From Oikopleura dioica (Eukaryota; Chordata; Appendicularia; Copelata; Oikopleuridae): DNA of 64,000 bases. The DNA lies in contig OU015569.1 of assembly GCA_907165135.1 (NCBI GenBank), positions 3,534,001 through 3,598,000 on the forward strand, written 5' to 3'. This document shows, piece after piece, positions 22,972-35,700 of the stretch. Position 1 is the first letter of the stretch; each line of letters begins with the position of its first letter. A program made the position numbers and the translations under genes. Under the pieces are notes generated by a model, which was given only the letters and a program-made list of their open reading frames with translations, was not told the DNA's origin and made no database searches.

Positions 22972-25900
22972 TTAAAATGCGATCATCACAAAATATTTCA
23001 CATAGTTTCGAATGTGTAAATTGGAGAAAATCAAACAGAATCGCAGGAGAAAGAGAGGCAGATAATCAAAATCGAGAACATCGTCAGCAGGAAATCGTTC
23101 CACCGTTTGGTTTCCAGGAACGACCGCGGTCGCATTTGTAAACGAGTTTTTGTACAACTTTTTTGGCCTTAAAGTTTTATTTCTAAAATTAGAAATATAT
23201 TTGTTGAATATCTTTAATAACTTCATATTTGGATAAATCATTAAAGCCGTTCCTGTTCCATCTGGCCAAGTGTAATTGACAGGCGATCCAGTGTTCTTAC
23301 ATTTAGCCTGGCAGATGTTTCCCTTGCAGTTGACGATTATTTCTTCAGCGTTGACATTGTACATATCAAAGAAGTTCGTCTTGCACGTCGGGCCATCTAG
23401 TTTGACTTGACTACTTTCGTCAAGCTGAGAAAGTAAATCACCCCCAGCAAGTTTCGCTCCAAGAGAGCAGCTGGCTTCAACAACTTTAGGAAGGACCTTC
23501 TTTTTCTTGCAGATGATACTCTGAGTTTCCCACTTAGCAGAATCGGTGTCAAAAGAATGGAGAGGGTTTACGCAGGAAAGTCTGCAGTTATTAGCCGTGC
23601 AGGACATCTGAAAAGACAGAGATTTAAATTCGAACTAGAAAATTGATTGCTGATGAATACCTGAACTGACGAGTCTATTCGGTTTACAATCCTTTTGTTT
23701 TTCGGGTTCATCAAATCTCCGCATTTTCCAAGAACAGTATTCGTCGATGATTGAGAAGTACCTCCATCAAGAGGCCTCGGTGCTTCGACTGATCCTTTTT
23801 CTTCGGCACTGCAAGTAACCGACCCCTTTGCTGGTTTGTGTTGTTTTTTCTTTGCCTTGAAGCATGTTATTGTTTTGATACTAGGAACTTGGCCATCAGG
23901 ACAAGTTGGCTGACAAGTTTTGACCCCGTCACAGTTAGGATCAACATTTTCTCCAAATGAAAATTTGGCGTCTATTGGGCCGCATTTAGTCACTCGTGAT
24001 TTAGGTATACAGCTCAATGATCCGCTCTTTGGAAAGAACTTTTTCCCTCTGCATTTGAGAGTAGAAGAGCCGCTTAGAGAAGAGTTTGGATCTTCACATC
24101 TGGCCGAGCAATTCAGAAGTTTTCCTTTTCTCCCGCATTGAACAGACACGCTATCTGCAATATCCACTTTTTCGAATAAGTTGCAACTCATGGTTGAGGC
24201 CATTGCCACATGTTTCTTTTCAGTTGGCGTTGTTGTGCTCGTCGATGTTGTGGTAGTAGTTGTAGAAGTAGTTGTAGAAGTAGTTGTTGTCGTGGTTGTT
24301 GTCGTAGTCGTGGTTGTTGTCGTAGTCGTGGTTGTTGTCGTAGTCGTTGTTGTCGTCGTGGTTGTTGTCGTAGTTGTTGTTGTCGTCGTGGTTGTTGTCG
24401 TAGTCGTGGTTGTTGTAGTAGTCGTGGTCGTAGTTGTAGTTGTCGTCGTGGTTGTCGTGGTTGTTGTCGTAGTTGTTGTCGTAGTCGTTGTCGTGGTTGT
24501 TGTGGTGGTCGTAGTGGTCGTAGTGGTAGTAGTCGTAGTGGTCGTAGTGGTAGTAGTCGTCGTGGTCGTAGTTGTTGTCGTCGTAGTTGTTGTCGTAGTC
24601 GTTGTCGTGGTTGTTGTGGTGGTCGTAGTGGTCGTAGTGGTAGTAGTCGTAGTGGTCGTAGTGGTAGTAGTCGTCGTGGTCGTAGTTGTAGTAGTAGTCG
24701 TGGTTGTCGTGGTTGTTGTCGTAGTTGTTGTCGTGGTGGTCGTTGTGGTCGTAGTGGTCGTTGTGGTCGTAGTGGTAGTAGTTGTCGTGGTCGTTGTCGT
24801 AGTTGTTGTCGTGGTTGTGGTTGTAGTTGTAGTAGTAGTCGTGGTTGTCGTGGTTGTTGTCGTGGTTGTTGTCGTAGTTGTTGTCGTGGTGGTCGTAGTG
24901 GTCGTAGTGGTAGTAGTTGTCGTGGTCGTTGTCGTTGTTGTTGGCGTGGTTGAGGTTGATGTTGTTGTGGTTGTAGTCGTAGTCGTTGTCGTCGTGGTTG
25001 TAGAAGTGGTACTCGTTGTAGTGGAAGTCGTAGTAGTTGATGTAGTGGTGGTTGATGTAGTTGTGGTTGGAGTTGTGGCAGCACGCTTCCAATGTGAGAA
25101 ATCAATTTCACCGAACTCCTGCGCACAAGAGAGACGAGGATTGGCGTTACCGAAGAAAGCTTGATTCGCTTGCACAAATGGGAATCGTTGAATAGTCTGC
25201 AAGTCGTCTTCTTGAAGAGCGTGGCACAAGAATCCCGAGAGTGTTCCAAATTTTCTAATCTCGTCTAACTGAGCGACAGTAAACTGTCCTTCTCTTTCGT
25301 AGTATTTGCGATCACCGTGCTTAAGAGCAATGAACTGGTCAAGATTAACACAGATAGCAGTGGGTCCAGCAATAGCTCCTTTCTGTGGTACTTCATTGAG
25401 CATACCGACGTATAAATCAACATCTTTTTCTTGGTTACTGTACATTTGTGAAATAATAACCGGCCACAATCGTGTCATCCTAACTTCTCTCGCAGTTCTG
25501 GCATTATAGAATTTTTTATACAGCCCATGCTGCATACATCGGTCCCTTACTTCCGTGTAAGAGGCAAGGCCGTGGTCTCGACCTCTCATGATATTAACTA
25601 TGTTGAGTGATTAGAGATCGAATATATCATTGAGTACATACTTGCTTGAAGATCTATTCCATGAGCTGCAAAATTAGGCTTGAAGAACATGTGAACGGTA
25701 TCCTCAACCCATTTAGAGCTCATTTTCATCGGTTGTTCACGCGCAGCTGCTCGGATAAGTTGTCCTGGTGTTACTCCCGATGCCTCAGATAGAATTTGTG
25801 GATCAAAGAAGTTATCTCGCAAGAATGCCGTTTTGATTCGTGTTCCCATTTCATTTATGGCGAAAATTTCAGATCTTTGCATCGAATGTCCCCAACGGAA

Positions 25901-27745
25901 AAGAGCAGCCCCAAACTCGTTTCGAATTGAAGGGTCAGTTTTGCTTGGAAAGCCGTCGAAGCCGAATTTTGCATTTTCGGGGTTGTTATCTGCATTATCG
26001 TCGTTGACTCTCCCCATTTGTTGCCCTGGAGGAAGGGGGAAAAGATCAGGAGTGTCGAAGATGTTGTTTCCAATTACCAATGGCATGAATTCAGTAAAAG
26101 AAATATGTTGGAACACGGCAATGTTTATTTGACGAGCTTCCATGAAGATTTCATCTTCCGTTGCGTCTTCCATGACACCCTTGAGGCCAGCAGCAAGTTT
26201 ATTGTGCATGCGGAGGAAGGCCGTGTGAAGAGATGTTAACATGGGGTTTTCAGCGCATCGGGTGTCACCTGCAATCGGAAATGGCAGTTTCTTCTCGTTT
26301 AAAAACTCTGGTGGCTAAAAATATCAATGAAAATTCAATCCTTTTGTAGATTTTTATTCACAAATTACCTCGAATCTTTTCAGAGTCAACTCATCATCGC
26401 TAAAATTTTCGTCAAGGTTGTTTGGAAGCATGGTTCCTTGAGAGGGTGAGTTTTTCACTTTGAGCATAGTTCTATCAGCGGGATCCCGAAGTTGTTCTGC
26501 CTGTCTTTCGGATTGCCCATAAACTCCAGAAAGGTCAACAAATGACGGAAGTTGATTGAATTGTTCTAAGAGTAAATTATTTTCGAAGTATAAAAATGAT
26601 AACATTATATCTTTATTGTTAACAGGCTAGCGTTAGTATTAGATTTAGAGTTAGGGTTAGCTATAAATAAAGGTATTAACAATTGAAATTCACAAGACTA
26701 ATCCCATTTTAGTCTCTTTTTTACTTGGAGACCCTGATTTACCTTTGACGAGTTTTCCGTCTTGCTGGAGGAGACCACCAGTCGATTTAGTGATAAACAT
26801 ACACTTGAAAGAAAACATGATCGGCTCGCTTGTTTCTCTGCCAATGGGAATTGTAAAACATTCATCTTTTTTGGTACAAGAGTTACAAATTGAGTCTCCA
26901 TCTCCTTGCAGGTCTGGTGTCTAAAGTAAAGTTGAGCTTCTAACTAGATGTGAAAAAATTACCTGCATGATATTATGGGTTAAAAATTGACCCCAATCAA
27001 TCATCAGCCTCGTGTGAAAAGGGTTCGTTTCTATTTGACCCATTTGCCCGAAAAGAGAAACGATTCGGGGATTAGTTAGTTCTGTTTTGAATGTTGTGCA
27101 ACGATTTGTATCCCGATCATTACAATAGTTCGCCGGCGCCCATCGAATGTAAGGCGTAAGGACAGAACCCTTATTCTGAGGGTGATTACAGGTACCATCG
27201 AACGAATGAAGTCGCGGATCGCACTCTGCCATATAGGTTAAAAAGAACTATCGGAAGAAAACTTACTGTCAGCTTCTTCTCCAGTAGAACGAGTGAAGTT
27301 AAGCGATCTCTGAGCAGCCATTTCAAGTTCAAACTCGCTTCTGGTTTGAGCAAAAGGGTTCAGTGCTACTTCTTCATCAAGTTCTCTTAATATAAATTAG
27401 AATATTTCACTTTGTAGATTCGTACTGAAGATATTCCTTGACAAATTTTTCGGCCATTCGAAGACCGGCTGATTTTTCTGGTGACAATTTGGCAGCTCTG
27501 ATCATTCTATGGGCGGCGGCAATCGTGTCCATCGGATTAACTCGGCCACGAATAGGCTTGATGGGCTCAGGATGACCGATTCCGTCAACGTAGTTTTGCC
27601 CTTCTGGCCAAACATCAGGCACAACAATATCATCTTTTGGAAGAGGTGGAAGAGGCTCTGATTTCATATCATTCGTCGGCCATTTAAAAAGTTCCGGGGT
27701 CACTTGAGCCCCGGTGACCGCTAAAAGAAATGTCTTTAACTTCAT
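22972..27745 (-). CDS. Secreted haem peroxidase with poly-Thr linker and Cys modules
   Basis: A multidomain extracellular protein. MKLKTFLLAVTGAQVTP is a signal peptide. The animal haem peroxidase domain follows: YMAECDPRLHSFDGTCNH, DWGQFLTHNIMQ with the distal histidine, LPSFVDLSGVYGQS (calcium-site region), AGDTRCAENPMLTSLH with the catalytic arginine and the glutamate that ester-bonds haem, ALFRWGHSM with the proximal histidine, and MRGRDHGLASYTEVRDRC. The aspartate normally just before the distal histidine is threonine here. After IDFSHWKRAA comes a threonine tract of roughly 280 residues (24,222-25,082), then about four repeats of 60-70 residues with four cysteines each, loosely like CCP/sushi modules, and a hydrophobic end (FDYLPLFLLRFCLIF). 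About eight exons. It is likely a structural or matrix-crosslinking peroxidase; activity is unproven. Confidence 0.85.
24222..25082 (-). repeat. Degenerate ACN codon tract coding poly-threonine
   Basis: About 860 bases in which almost every minus-strand codon is ACN, using all four third bases; on the plus strand this reads as GTN. A higher-order unit of 114 bp is visible: the block starting GTCGTTGTCGTGGTTG at 24,484 recurs at 24,598, identical for nearly 90 bases. A few codons give serine or proline at the edges. It encodes the linker of the peroxidase and would be heavily O-glycosylated if secreted. Confidence 0.95.
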
Positions 27746-28393
27746 GCGGGCAGTATTCTTGATTTCAGATTACCGCGCCAGCAAGAATGGCACTTGCGCC
27801 CGCTCTTATATATAGGCCGCGGTACAATCCAAAGCATTGAATTCGATTTTCCACCCTTTTTCGCGAGAAAAGGTCAGACTCTGCACGGACCGCCACACGA
27901 TCACGGGTTCTTTTCTGTTCTGATTTCGGTGGACTCAATCAGCTCGGAGATTAAACCTGATTTTCCATTTTCCCGCATGCTCTCTTTTTCAGGTAGCTAG
28001 TTTGATTCGATTCGTAAATTTTTCTATTAGAAAAACTTGAGGAAAGTTGACCTTCAGAACGTTTTGGTCAGCAGTTTAAGGATTGAGTTTTGGCATTTAG
28101 AAGGACAACGCAGAAGGTTCATGCAAACTGGGAAAGGCGAAGCATTAGGTAAACCGATCAAATCGCATTCACCTTCCAAGGCTCGTTGTCATTTTTGTCG
28201 TTGCGTCATTTATTACTGAATATTTAGGACAGGGATGGAACTATGGCCGAATTTTCCGGCGGCAACGGCACGGCACGACCCGAATACCCGTGGAGTGCCG
28301 TGCCGCTCATATTTCGATCCCTGATTTCGGACAGAAACATTTATTTTGCGGTAGATAAAGCAGTAAGATTTTTTCGTGACATTATTGTTGTTA
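27746..28393. other. Intergenic with one MITE
   Basis: This interval separates the 5' end of the peroxidase gene from the 3' end of SSADH. Apart from the small element at 28,230-28,323 I see no gene; the plus-strand frames of about 60 codons lack support. Confidence 0.5.
28230..28323. mobile_element. 94-bp hAT-like MITE with 8-bp target duplication
   Basis: The left end reads CAGGGATGGAACTATG and the right end, reversed, CAGGGATCGAAATATG, 14 of 16 bases alike. Flanking octamers are ATTTAGGA (28,222-28,229) and ATTTCGGA (28,324-28,331), 7 of 8 alike. An inner 10-base inverted repeat GGCACGGCAC / GTGCCGTGCC sits at 28,267-28,276 and 28,295-28,304. The CAGGG end and 8-bp duplication fit the hAT superfamily. 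A related partial copy is at 43,790-43,844. Confidence 0.7.
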
Positions 28394-30264
28394 TCATAGT
28401 TCTCCAAAGCAGCAATATTTCAATTCAGTGAACTCATCTGTGCCAACTAGGCCACCTTCTCGCCCAAGTCCAGATTTTTTAACGCCTCCGAAAGGAGCTT
28501 CACAACACGAGATTGCACCTGTATTGATACCAACCATTCCAACTTCGAGTTTCTCGGCAACTCGAAAGCATTGTCGTTGATCTAAATTTAGCGGTTTCTT
28601 CGTGTGTATTACGTGAGATTGTTTTAAATAAACCTGTACTAAAGAAATATCCAGCGAGGCCAAATTCAGATGCGTTAGCGCTTGCCAAAACTTCCTCCTC
28701 GGAGTCGAAACCACGAATAGCACATAAAGGACCAAATACTTCCGATGAGAAACACTTGGAATCGCTTGGGACGTCAGTTAAAAGAGTCGGTTCAAAATGA
28801 GTCTCATCAATCGCAGAACCGCCCATTTGTATCGTCGCTCCCTTTTCGATCGCGTCGGTTACAAGTTGCGAGACTTTTACTGCACCACGGGAATTAATCA
28901 AACAACCTTATTATTTTTAAATTAGCAAGAAAAAAACAGTATAAAATACCGACTGTAGTTGAGCTGTCGAATACATCCCCCAATTTCAGGCGAGACATTT
29001 CTAACTTGAACGCCTCGATAAAATTACTCATCACAGAATTCTGTACAAAAACGTTATTGGCAGCAATACACGTTTGACCTATAAATATAAGTAGAATGAA
29101 GTATCGGACGAAGTAGAAATACCCGTATTTCTGAATTTTGCTGCTATAAGAGCTTTGGCAGCGACAGACAAATCTGCACTGTCAAAGACGATGAAGGGCG
29201 CCAGGCCTCCTAGTTCTAATGAAACCTTCTTGACGGTGGATGCCGATTGCCTTAGCAAAATTTCGCCGACTTGAGTCTAGTTGTAACTATTGAAATATGT
29301 CCAGTTAATTTTTTTACCGATCCTGTAAAGGAAATTGCTCGAATATCTGGATGCTCGCAGATAGCTTTCCCAATAGAAGGTGTTTCATCGCGGCAAGCAG
29401 GGAGAACATGAAAACACTCCGGAGGAACGCCAGCTTGTAGAGCAAGTTCTCCAAGAGCTAGTGCGGTGAGAGGCGTGTCTTCAGAAGGCTTGAGAATAAC
29501 AGGACAGCCCACGGCTAGTGCAGGAGCCGCTTTACGGGTGACCATCGCCGCTGGGAAATTCCAAGGAGTTATCATTCCCACAACGCCGATAGGTTGCTTT
29601 AGCGTTAAAATTCGTTTATCTGCGAAGGGCGAGGGAACAGATCCAGAGCCAAGTCGGCGGCCTTCCGCTGCACTCCATTCGCAAAAAGACGAAGCATAAC
29701 CAACCTCTCCTCTACTCTCGAAAATCGGCTTTCCTCCTTCCAACGTTATCAACTACAGACATAAAACTAAGTTATTGGTTATGTTCGATATTGTTCTGCA
29801 CCTTTGCAAGCGACTCTTGATTTTCATCGATTAGAGAGCCCCATTTATTGACTATAGAAGCGCGCTCTTTAGCCGTCTTTGCCTTCCACAGTTCGAATCC
29901 CTCTTTTGAAGCTTCCACTGCTTCTCGCACTTGATCAACCTGGCAATTCGACACGTTAGCAATATTTTCTCCACTATTTGGGTGGGCGACTGAAAACTTC
30001 TGAGGCAAGTTTCTCCAGGTGCCGTTGAGAAGAGCTTCAGAGCGAAATAAACCCTTCGGTATTTGGGAGATTTGTTCTTTACGTTGTTTGAATATTAATT
30101 TTTAATTGCTCGTAAAAGTGATAGCTCAAACACATTCCCGCCAAGCTGGTAAACTTCGGTCTTCCGAACATAGTTTTATGAAAACCTCTCTTGAAATAAT
30201 AGTTTATGGTTGCCGATTGGCTAATGCTGGCCAATGAAATGGCAATTCTCCTTTTTGATAGCAA
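28394..30264 (-). CDS. ALDH5A1: Succinate-semialdehyde dehydrogenase, mitochondrial
   Basis: This enzyme completes the GABA shunt by oxidising succinate semialdehyde with NAD in mitochondria. Segments match animal ALDH5A1: [58 protein letters not shown] (cofactor site), [25 protein letters not shown] with [19 protein letters not shown] carrying the general-base glutamate, [14 protein letters not shown] with the catalytic cysteine, and the C-terminal [15 protein letters not shown] then [10 protein letters not shown]. At least seven short exons; one GT-AG intron of 53 nt splits [19 protein letters not shown]. The first exon, [20 protein letters not shown], looks like a mitochondrial leader, but its joint to the next exon near 30,070-30,110 was not resolved, so the start at 30264 is tentative. 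Stop at 28394. Confidence 0.93.
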
Positions 30265-30672
30265 GGAAGACTACCCACCCAGATAACCTGCGCACTCGGA
30301 AATAGCAAGACCTTTCTACGATTGCACTTGCAGACAAAGGAAATATTGGACAATGTTAGATTGTCAATGTATGATGTAGGACAACATACACAGTATGAAA
30401 ATATTTGAATTTGTGACGTGTATTCCTTTTCTAGTGGATGTGCTCAATTGAAAATTATACAGATCAGCAAGCAGTTTCTTTCTCAGATGTTGAAATAAAT
30501 AAGGGCAGAAATCATTCTCTTCTCAATTAGACATGGACGGCAGAATCATGCAGCAGAAATTTAGTTGAATCAGCGGAACCGCCCGAGTCATCGGATGCTT
30601 TTGATGTTTTCAGAGCTGTAGCTTTTCTCCGTTTTTTAAACTTTATCCATATTTCATAAGATGCTCAAAGTT
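30265..30672. other. Intergenic, between SSADH 5' end and MGRN1 3' end
   Basis: AT-rich spacer. It contains the upstream region of the minus-strand SSADH gene and the 3' flank of the MGRN1-like gene. No other signal was recognised. Confidence 0.5.
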
Positions 30673-32327
30673 TTAAACGGTTCCTTCATCAGCAATAGAA
30701 AGCTCAGAATCACGGCGACTGATGGATGCGATTCCCGAATCTTGGCTCACCTTCGCGTTTGCACTTTCCGCTTGTTTCACCTTCTTTATGTTATTGAAAG
30801 AAGAGGTATTATGTGTGTCACTCTTCGCCTTTTCATCTACCGGATTGCTTTTTTCCAGCTCTTTTTCTTCTGGTTCTTCATCCTCTTTGCTTGACTTTTC
30901 GGAAGTGTCCTCGAGGGTCTTCTCATCGCTTGTTTTCTCCTCGTTGGAAGGTTCACTCTCTTTTCTTTCTTCCTGCGACTTTGGAGCAGGCGGTGATTTG
31001 GGAGATTTCGGTGACTTTGGCGATTTGGGTGACTTGGTTGACCTTGGCGATTCAGGGGACTTCTTTGCTTTCCCGTCTGGTAATGAGTTCAGGACTTCTG
31101 AGAGAGGCTAAAATATATTATTAATAGAAACTGAGTTTGCGTCACACCTTTGTCATATTTGGTATATGAAGTTTGAGCAATGCTTTGAAGGGCTTTCGGC
31201 AGATAGGACAAGAGGACTGTTGATATCGAATCTTTTCGGCGCATTCGGCGCACACGGCTAGATGGCGACAAGGCAGTATTAACGTATCGCGTGGGTCGTC
31301 CCAACAAATAGCACATTCTGACTCTAATTCTTCGCCTTTCGTTTTCTTCTCGATTCCGTAAATTTCTAAGAAGCTCATTTACAAACAGTTGGTCAATTTT
31401 GCTTGATTACCTTGGAGGGAGAAAGCGAATTTTCCGATACGCACACGTTGTTTTACAGCTTTTAGTGACCAATTATCTACCCACTTTTTTAATAGTCGAC
31501 TTTTATCAGAAAATACCTTGAGAATTTTTTTCGAAGACGCAATAAGTAAAGAAGATTTGTTCGGTCGGTTCACTTTTTGTTCTTAGTTGAATTACGACTT
31601 CGATGTGCTCCCAAGTCCATCTTTCCTCCTCTTTGTCGGATTTTTTGAGCTTGGACGGGCAAATTCTGTGGTTGAGCATGCAAAACTGTTGATCCATGCC
31701 AGCGGCGAACTCGAGCTGATCAGATTTCGTTGACGACTCTGAAACTGGAACTAGCTGCCCTTTCGGCGTCTCCTTCACTCCATAGTGAATCCTTGCTAGG
31801 CAAGGGACAGAGCAGTCGACAGTAAACTCGACATGAAACCATTGAAATTTCTCGGCCTCTTCTTTTGTTTCCTCGAGACTTTTGAAGCGGATAAGAAGTT
31901 TTCGTCAATAAGTCATTGATAAATGTTGAATGATTTTATCCGGTCCCTGGGAGCTCTTACAAGTCGCACTGAGTGTTTGCGTACATTGATGAGCACGTTT
32001 ATCGGGCGAACGTAGCCAGGGTGGCTATTCGTTCCGCGAAGGTTCAGCTTTGGCAAGTTTGACGAGTCCGATCCTGCTGGGCCGTACGGACCTTTGGAAA
32101 CGATTAAAATCATGGAAATAAGAAAAAGAGTACCCAAGTAATTTAAGTCCGAGATAGAGCCAAATAAAAACTTCTGCGGATCGGTCGTTTCGAACTTCTG
32201 CCCGCCCATGATGTAGTTCGGCGTGAAAATGCCAGTTTCCGCATTTTCGTTGAAGTAATAACGCTGCTCGCCACTTGAAGAGTTCTGGTTTTCGTCGCTT
32301 TCACGATAACGATATCCCGGCAGCGCG
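30673..32327 (-). CDS. MGRN1/RNF157-family E3 ubiquitin ligase (first exon not found)
   Basis: MGRN1 and RNF157 are RING E3 ligases that act on TSG101 and melanocortin-receptor signalling. The gene keeps the family layout: YIMGGQKFETTDPQKFLFGS, SDLNYLGS, YVRPINVLINVRKHSVRLVR, the DAR2-like beta domain with FTVDCSVPCLARIHYG, then FLEIYGIE and the C3HC4 RING CAICWDDPRDTLILPCRHLA through CPICRKPFKALLKLHIPN. The C-terminal tail is disordered: five K-S-P units in a row (about 31,010-31,045), an acidic glutamate-rich stretch, and the end SIADEGTV at 30673. Coding can be read back to an acceptor AAATTAAG at 32,328-32,335, with no ATG in that exon, so a short first exon (usually with a myristoylation MGS start) lies further right. 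The GC-rich block near 32,655-32,720 may be its promoter. Confidence 0.88.
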
Positions 32328-32773
32328 CTTAATTTATTTTACGATTACTTTCAGAAAAAATTATTTATAAAAAATAACCACGAAAGGAAATACAAAAGAA
32401 GGGGAATCAAAAGACTGAAATTGAATAAGCAACTGGCCATTGTGTCCAGCAGCATCAGATGTCAGACTGACAAAGCCCTAAATTACCTTAGAGCCGATCC
32501 CATAGACGCGGCAGTGACTTCAGAATATCATCATTTCTTCTCAATTCGCAGTGATATTTTCTCTCCTCAACTGTGCGACTCTCGAATTTTTGCTCGTTGG
32601 ATTTTTTTCGCATTCAACCCTAATGTGAAATCATTCGACTCTTTTTTTTTTGTAGCCCGCGGCGGCCTACGCAGATGAGAACTCCCCGCGGCGGACTCTG
32701 TCAGCGCAGCGCGTCATCGACCCGAAGAGTTCGATTTTTTAGCCAGCTTCCGATATTTTCAGAACTCATTTCA
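32328..32773. other. Spacer upstream of the MGRN1-like gene
   Basis: It ends at the left breakpoint of the chitin synthase duplication (32,773/32,774). It probably holds the unseen first exon and promoter of the MGRN1-like gene. A GC-rich patch with CCGCGGCGG repeated at 32,658 and 32,687 stands out from the AT-rich surroundings. Confidence 0.45.
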
Positions 32774-35700
32774 AGTCTACTTACAGTAGGATAGGTAGTT
32801 CAAGGATTGGGGGCTCTTAAACCAACGCTTTTTGAAATCAAAAATTGCATTTGTACTCAAACACCAACGACTGATTATTAAAAATAAGTTTCTATTTTAA
32901 AAATAAACTTGAACAGAAAGCATAACATATAAACGGCTTGAGGTACAGGAGTGCATAGTGACAAAAAAAACTGAATCAGAAAAGTGTTCCAGTTGAGTTG
33001 GACTTCTTCATCGTCGACGAGGGCAATCTAACAGTAGATGAGTCGCCCATGTCCAAATCCTTGAACATTATAAGCGGGTCTTTTTCTTGCTTTTGAGAAA
33101 AGTCGGTGCCCGCATTTGAAGTTGTTTCTGCTTCTTTCTCGGGTGGTTTAACTGACGAGGAGAAGTTTGTCCCTGAAGAGCTTGCTTCTGAGTTCGAAAA
33201 TGTTGTTCCTGATGTTCTTGGAGTTTTATCAAAGCTTGTTTTGGCTAAAGTAATCAATACATTTGCTGAAAGATTGCTTCGACTTACCTGATGGTTTTTT
33301 CAAAGCAGACTTTTTCGTCAATGCCCAGGCGCCTGTTTTACGAAGTTTCGAGGTTTTATCCTTTTCTTCGCCAACAGCAAACTTCACACCCCTCGGAACT
33401 GTTGGATAAGGATTAACCGGGTCAAAGGAGTCATTCGCATTTGAGAAGGAAGTCTCTACCGTCTCTATTTCTACATCTGCGGGAGAGGTGAAAGACGGAT
33501 TATTGAGTCCCTTTTTCAGATGAGTTATTTCCGCGAAAACACTCTCGTCCGACATTCGTCGCCCTGACTTGTCTACGTGGTCGGCCAATCGATCAAGACT
33601 ATCGTCAGAATCAGCAGCGCTGTCTTGCGAATCTCCAGAAATTTCAGAATCGCGGGGTTGTTCGTTCACCCTTTTTAGCCGCTGTTTTTCCTGAAGAAAA
33701 TGTAATCAGTTGAATTTTAAATATTTCATTTCTGATTTCCCTTTCAGTTTGATGTACAAACATTTGATCGAATTTCTATTAATGTTCGTGCGTAACAAGT
33801 TATTACCAGTTTTAATTGCTTTTCTTCGATCGTGCGCCTCTCATCAGGAATTCGGATGTGTGCCATATAATGGTAAAATGTCGATATTCTAAAACAGTAG
33901 TTTTACGCTTCCGCTTTCCAAGTTCTAATGCGACCTGTGAGAAATCATACAAATGAATTGAATGACAATCAAAACAATATAAAAGGCCATAAAGCAAAGA
34001 GTAAGCGGCTGAATTTCAATCTGGTACGTCGGATCTGGCTCCGTGTTATTTAGTCCTGGAAAAAGTCCTGGCCCTCCAGGAAGCAGACTGTCTCGAGGAG
34101 CAAAATGACTGAAGGATGAGAAGGAAATCTGAGCTTCCGTGTCAGGTTCGCAAAAATCAGGAGCATCGTAGCCAATTTGTAGAAGACGATCACCAAATTG
34201 ACGGAGCATCAGTCCGATCGTCTAAGCAATTTATTAGAAGGTTATATTCGGTCAAGAGAGCACGGCGCTTACCATCCACAAGATGTTAGCGACAATGTAG
34301 AAAAGAAAGATATCATTTCTGAATTTAGCAAGTGCTTTCTTTCTTTCATTCTGGAGTCGCTCTTTATCCACGTCAGAATACTCGCTGTCGACAATCTTGA
34401 GATGGCCATTTGCAGGATCCTGCAGACTTTTCCAAAAATTGTATTCTGGATCAGCTAGAGTATAAATTCGTGTTGTTGGCTCGAACGGCGCGTTGGGTTC
34501 CAAAAACCAGGAAAAGTAATCCAAATTACCGCGCATGGCACATTCGCTGTATTCTCTTAGTCGAATCTTGCGTATTTTTATTGTTTCATGATGAGTAGCA
34601 CGGGGAACTGGAGACTATCACTTATGATTTCATGAGAATTCGGAACAGAAATATTACCTTTGACTTTGTTGGATAGGTGAAATACTCAAGGAGAAGGGAC
34701 AAATGAATTGGTTCGGTGATAGTTGACACATTCAGAACTTGAAACAGTTTCCGCATAGTTTTCTATAATACAAATTAACATCATTAAAAACGAATTAATT
34801 GATACCCTTGTAACGCCTCCATAGTTGAGGTAGGATCGTTTCACCAGCTCGGTATCTCTACTCGAGTCATCAATGTCGATAGTCAGAACCTTTTTGATAT
34901 TCTTGTATTGAGAGCTGATTAGTTCATTGAAAGATTTGTTGTGCTTCATCAATGATTTTCTGAGGGAACACGCAGATTTCGACGAGACAACAGACTGCCG
35001 ATTGTCTGTATTTTTTCTTAGCGAGTTGGTTACTCGTCTTTTTGTCAATCGCTTCGTATGAGTACTCGAGTCGGGATTTGCTTTTTCTGTCTGCAATGGC
35101 GTAAAAACTTGAACTGGTTGGGTTGGAGGTGGAGCTAACTTTTTGGGAGATTTTTTCTTTTGCGCAACTGATGTTGTCTTTGTGTAGTCGAATCCTTCGT
35201 CGCGAATATTAAAGCCAAGCTCAGCTGTTGTGTATCTTTTCTTGATTTCTCCTGCTTCTACCGTTGTCGAGCTGTGCAATTCCATATCAGAGTGTCGCCG
35301 TAGTCGATGACTTGATGAATTTTATAGGATGATAATCGAACGGATGGGTACCTGAAATCAAACCATCCGTCTTCGTGGACAACCTCTTTCTTAACAATTT
35401 CTTCTTCATAGTCGTTGTTGTCTTCAGAGCTCTGATCTGTTTGAGTTTGCTGCTCTGCAACTAAAGTTGCTTGTTTGGGTTCTTCTTTGATAATTGAGTC
35501 CTTTTTGAGTGAGTTTCGCGTTAGTTCTAGGTCTTCTTCGTTGTTCGTATTTGGTTTGCTTTCGTTGGGACAGCAGCATTCATTGCAAGAAGATTCGCCT
35601 TAATATTTTCAAAGATAGTTTGATTTTAAAAATCATACCCATGCACATGGAGCAAAAAGAGTTCATAATTCCACCAAATATTCCCATATCTTTCTTCTTC

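Noticed and set aside
24181-25164. Plus-strand frame of 327 codons that is almost all valine
   Set aside because: It is the reverse reading of the threonine tract in the peroxidase gene, whose flanking exons have clear domain similarity.
29885-29900. GTTCGAATCCC resembling a tRNA B box
   Set aside because: It is inside an SSADH exon (reverse of KEGFELWK) without an A box.
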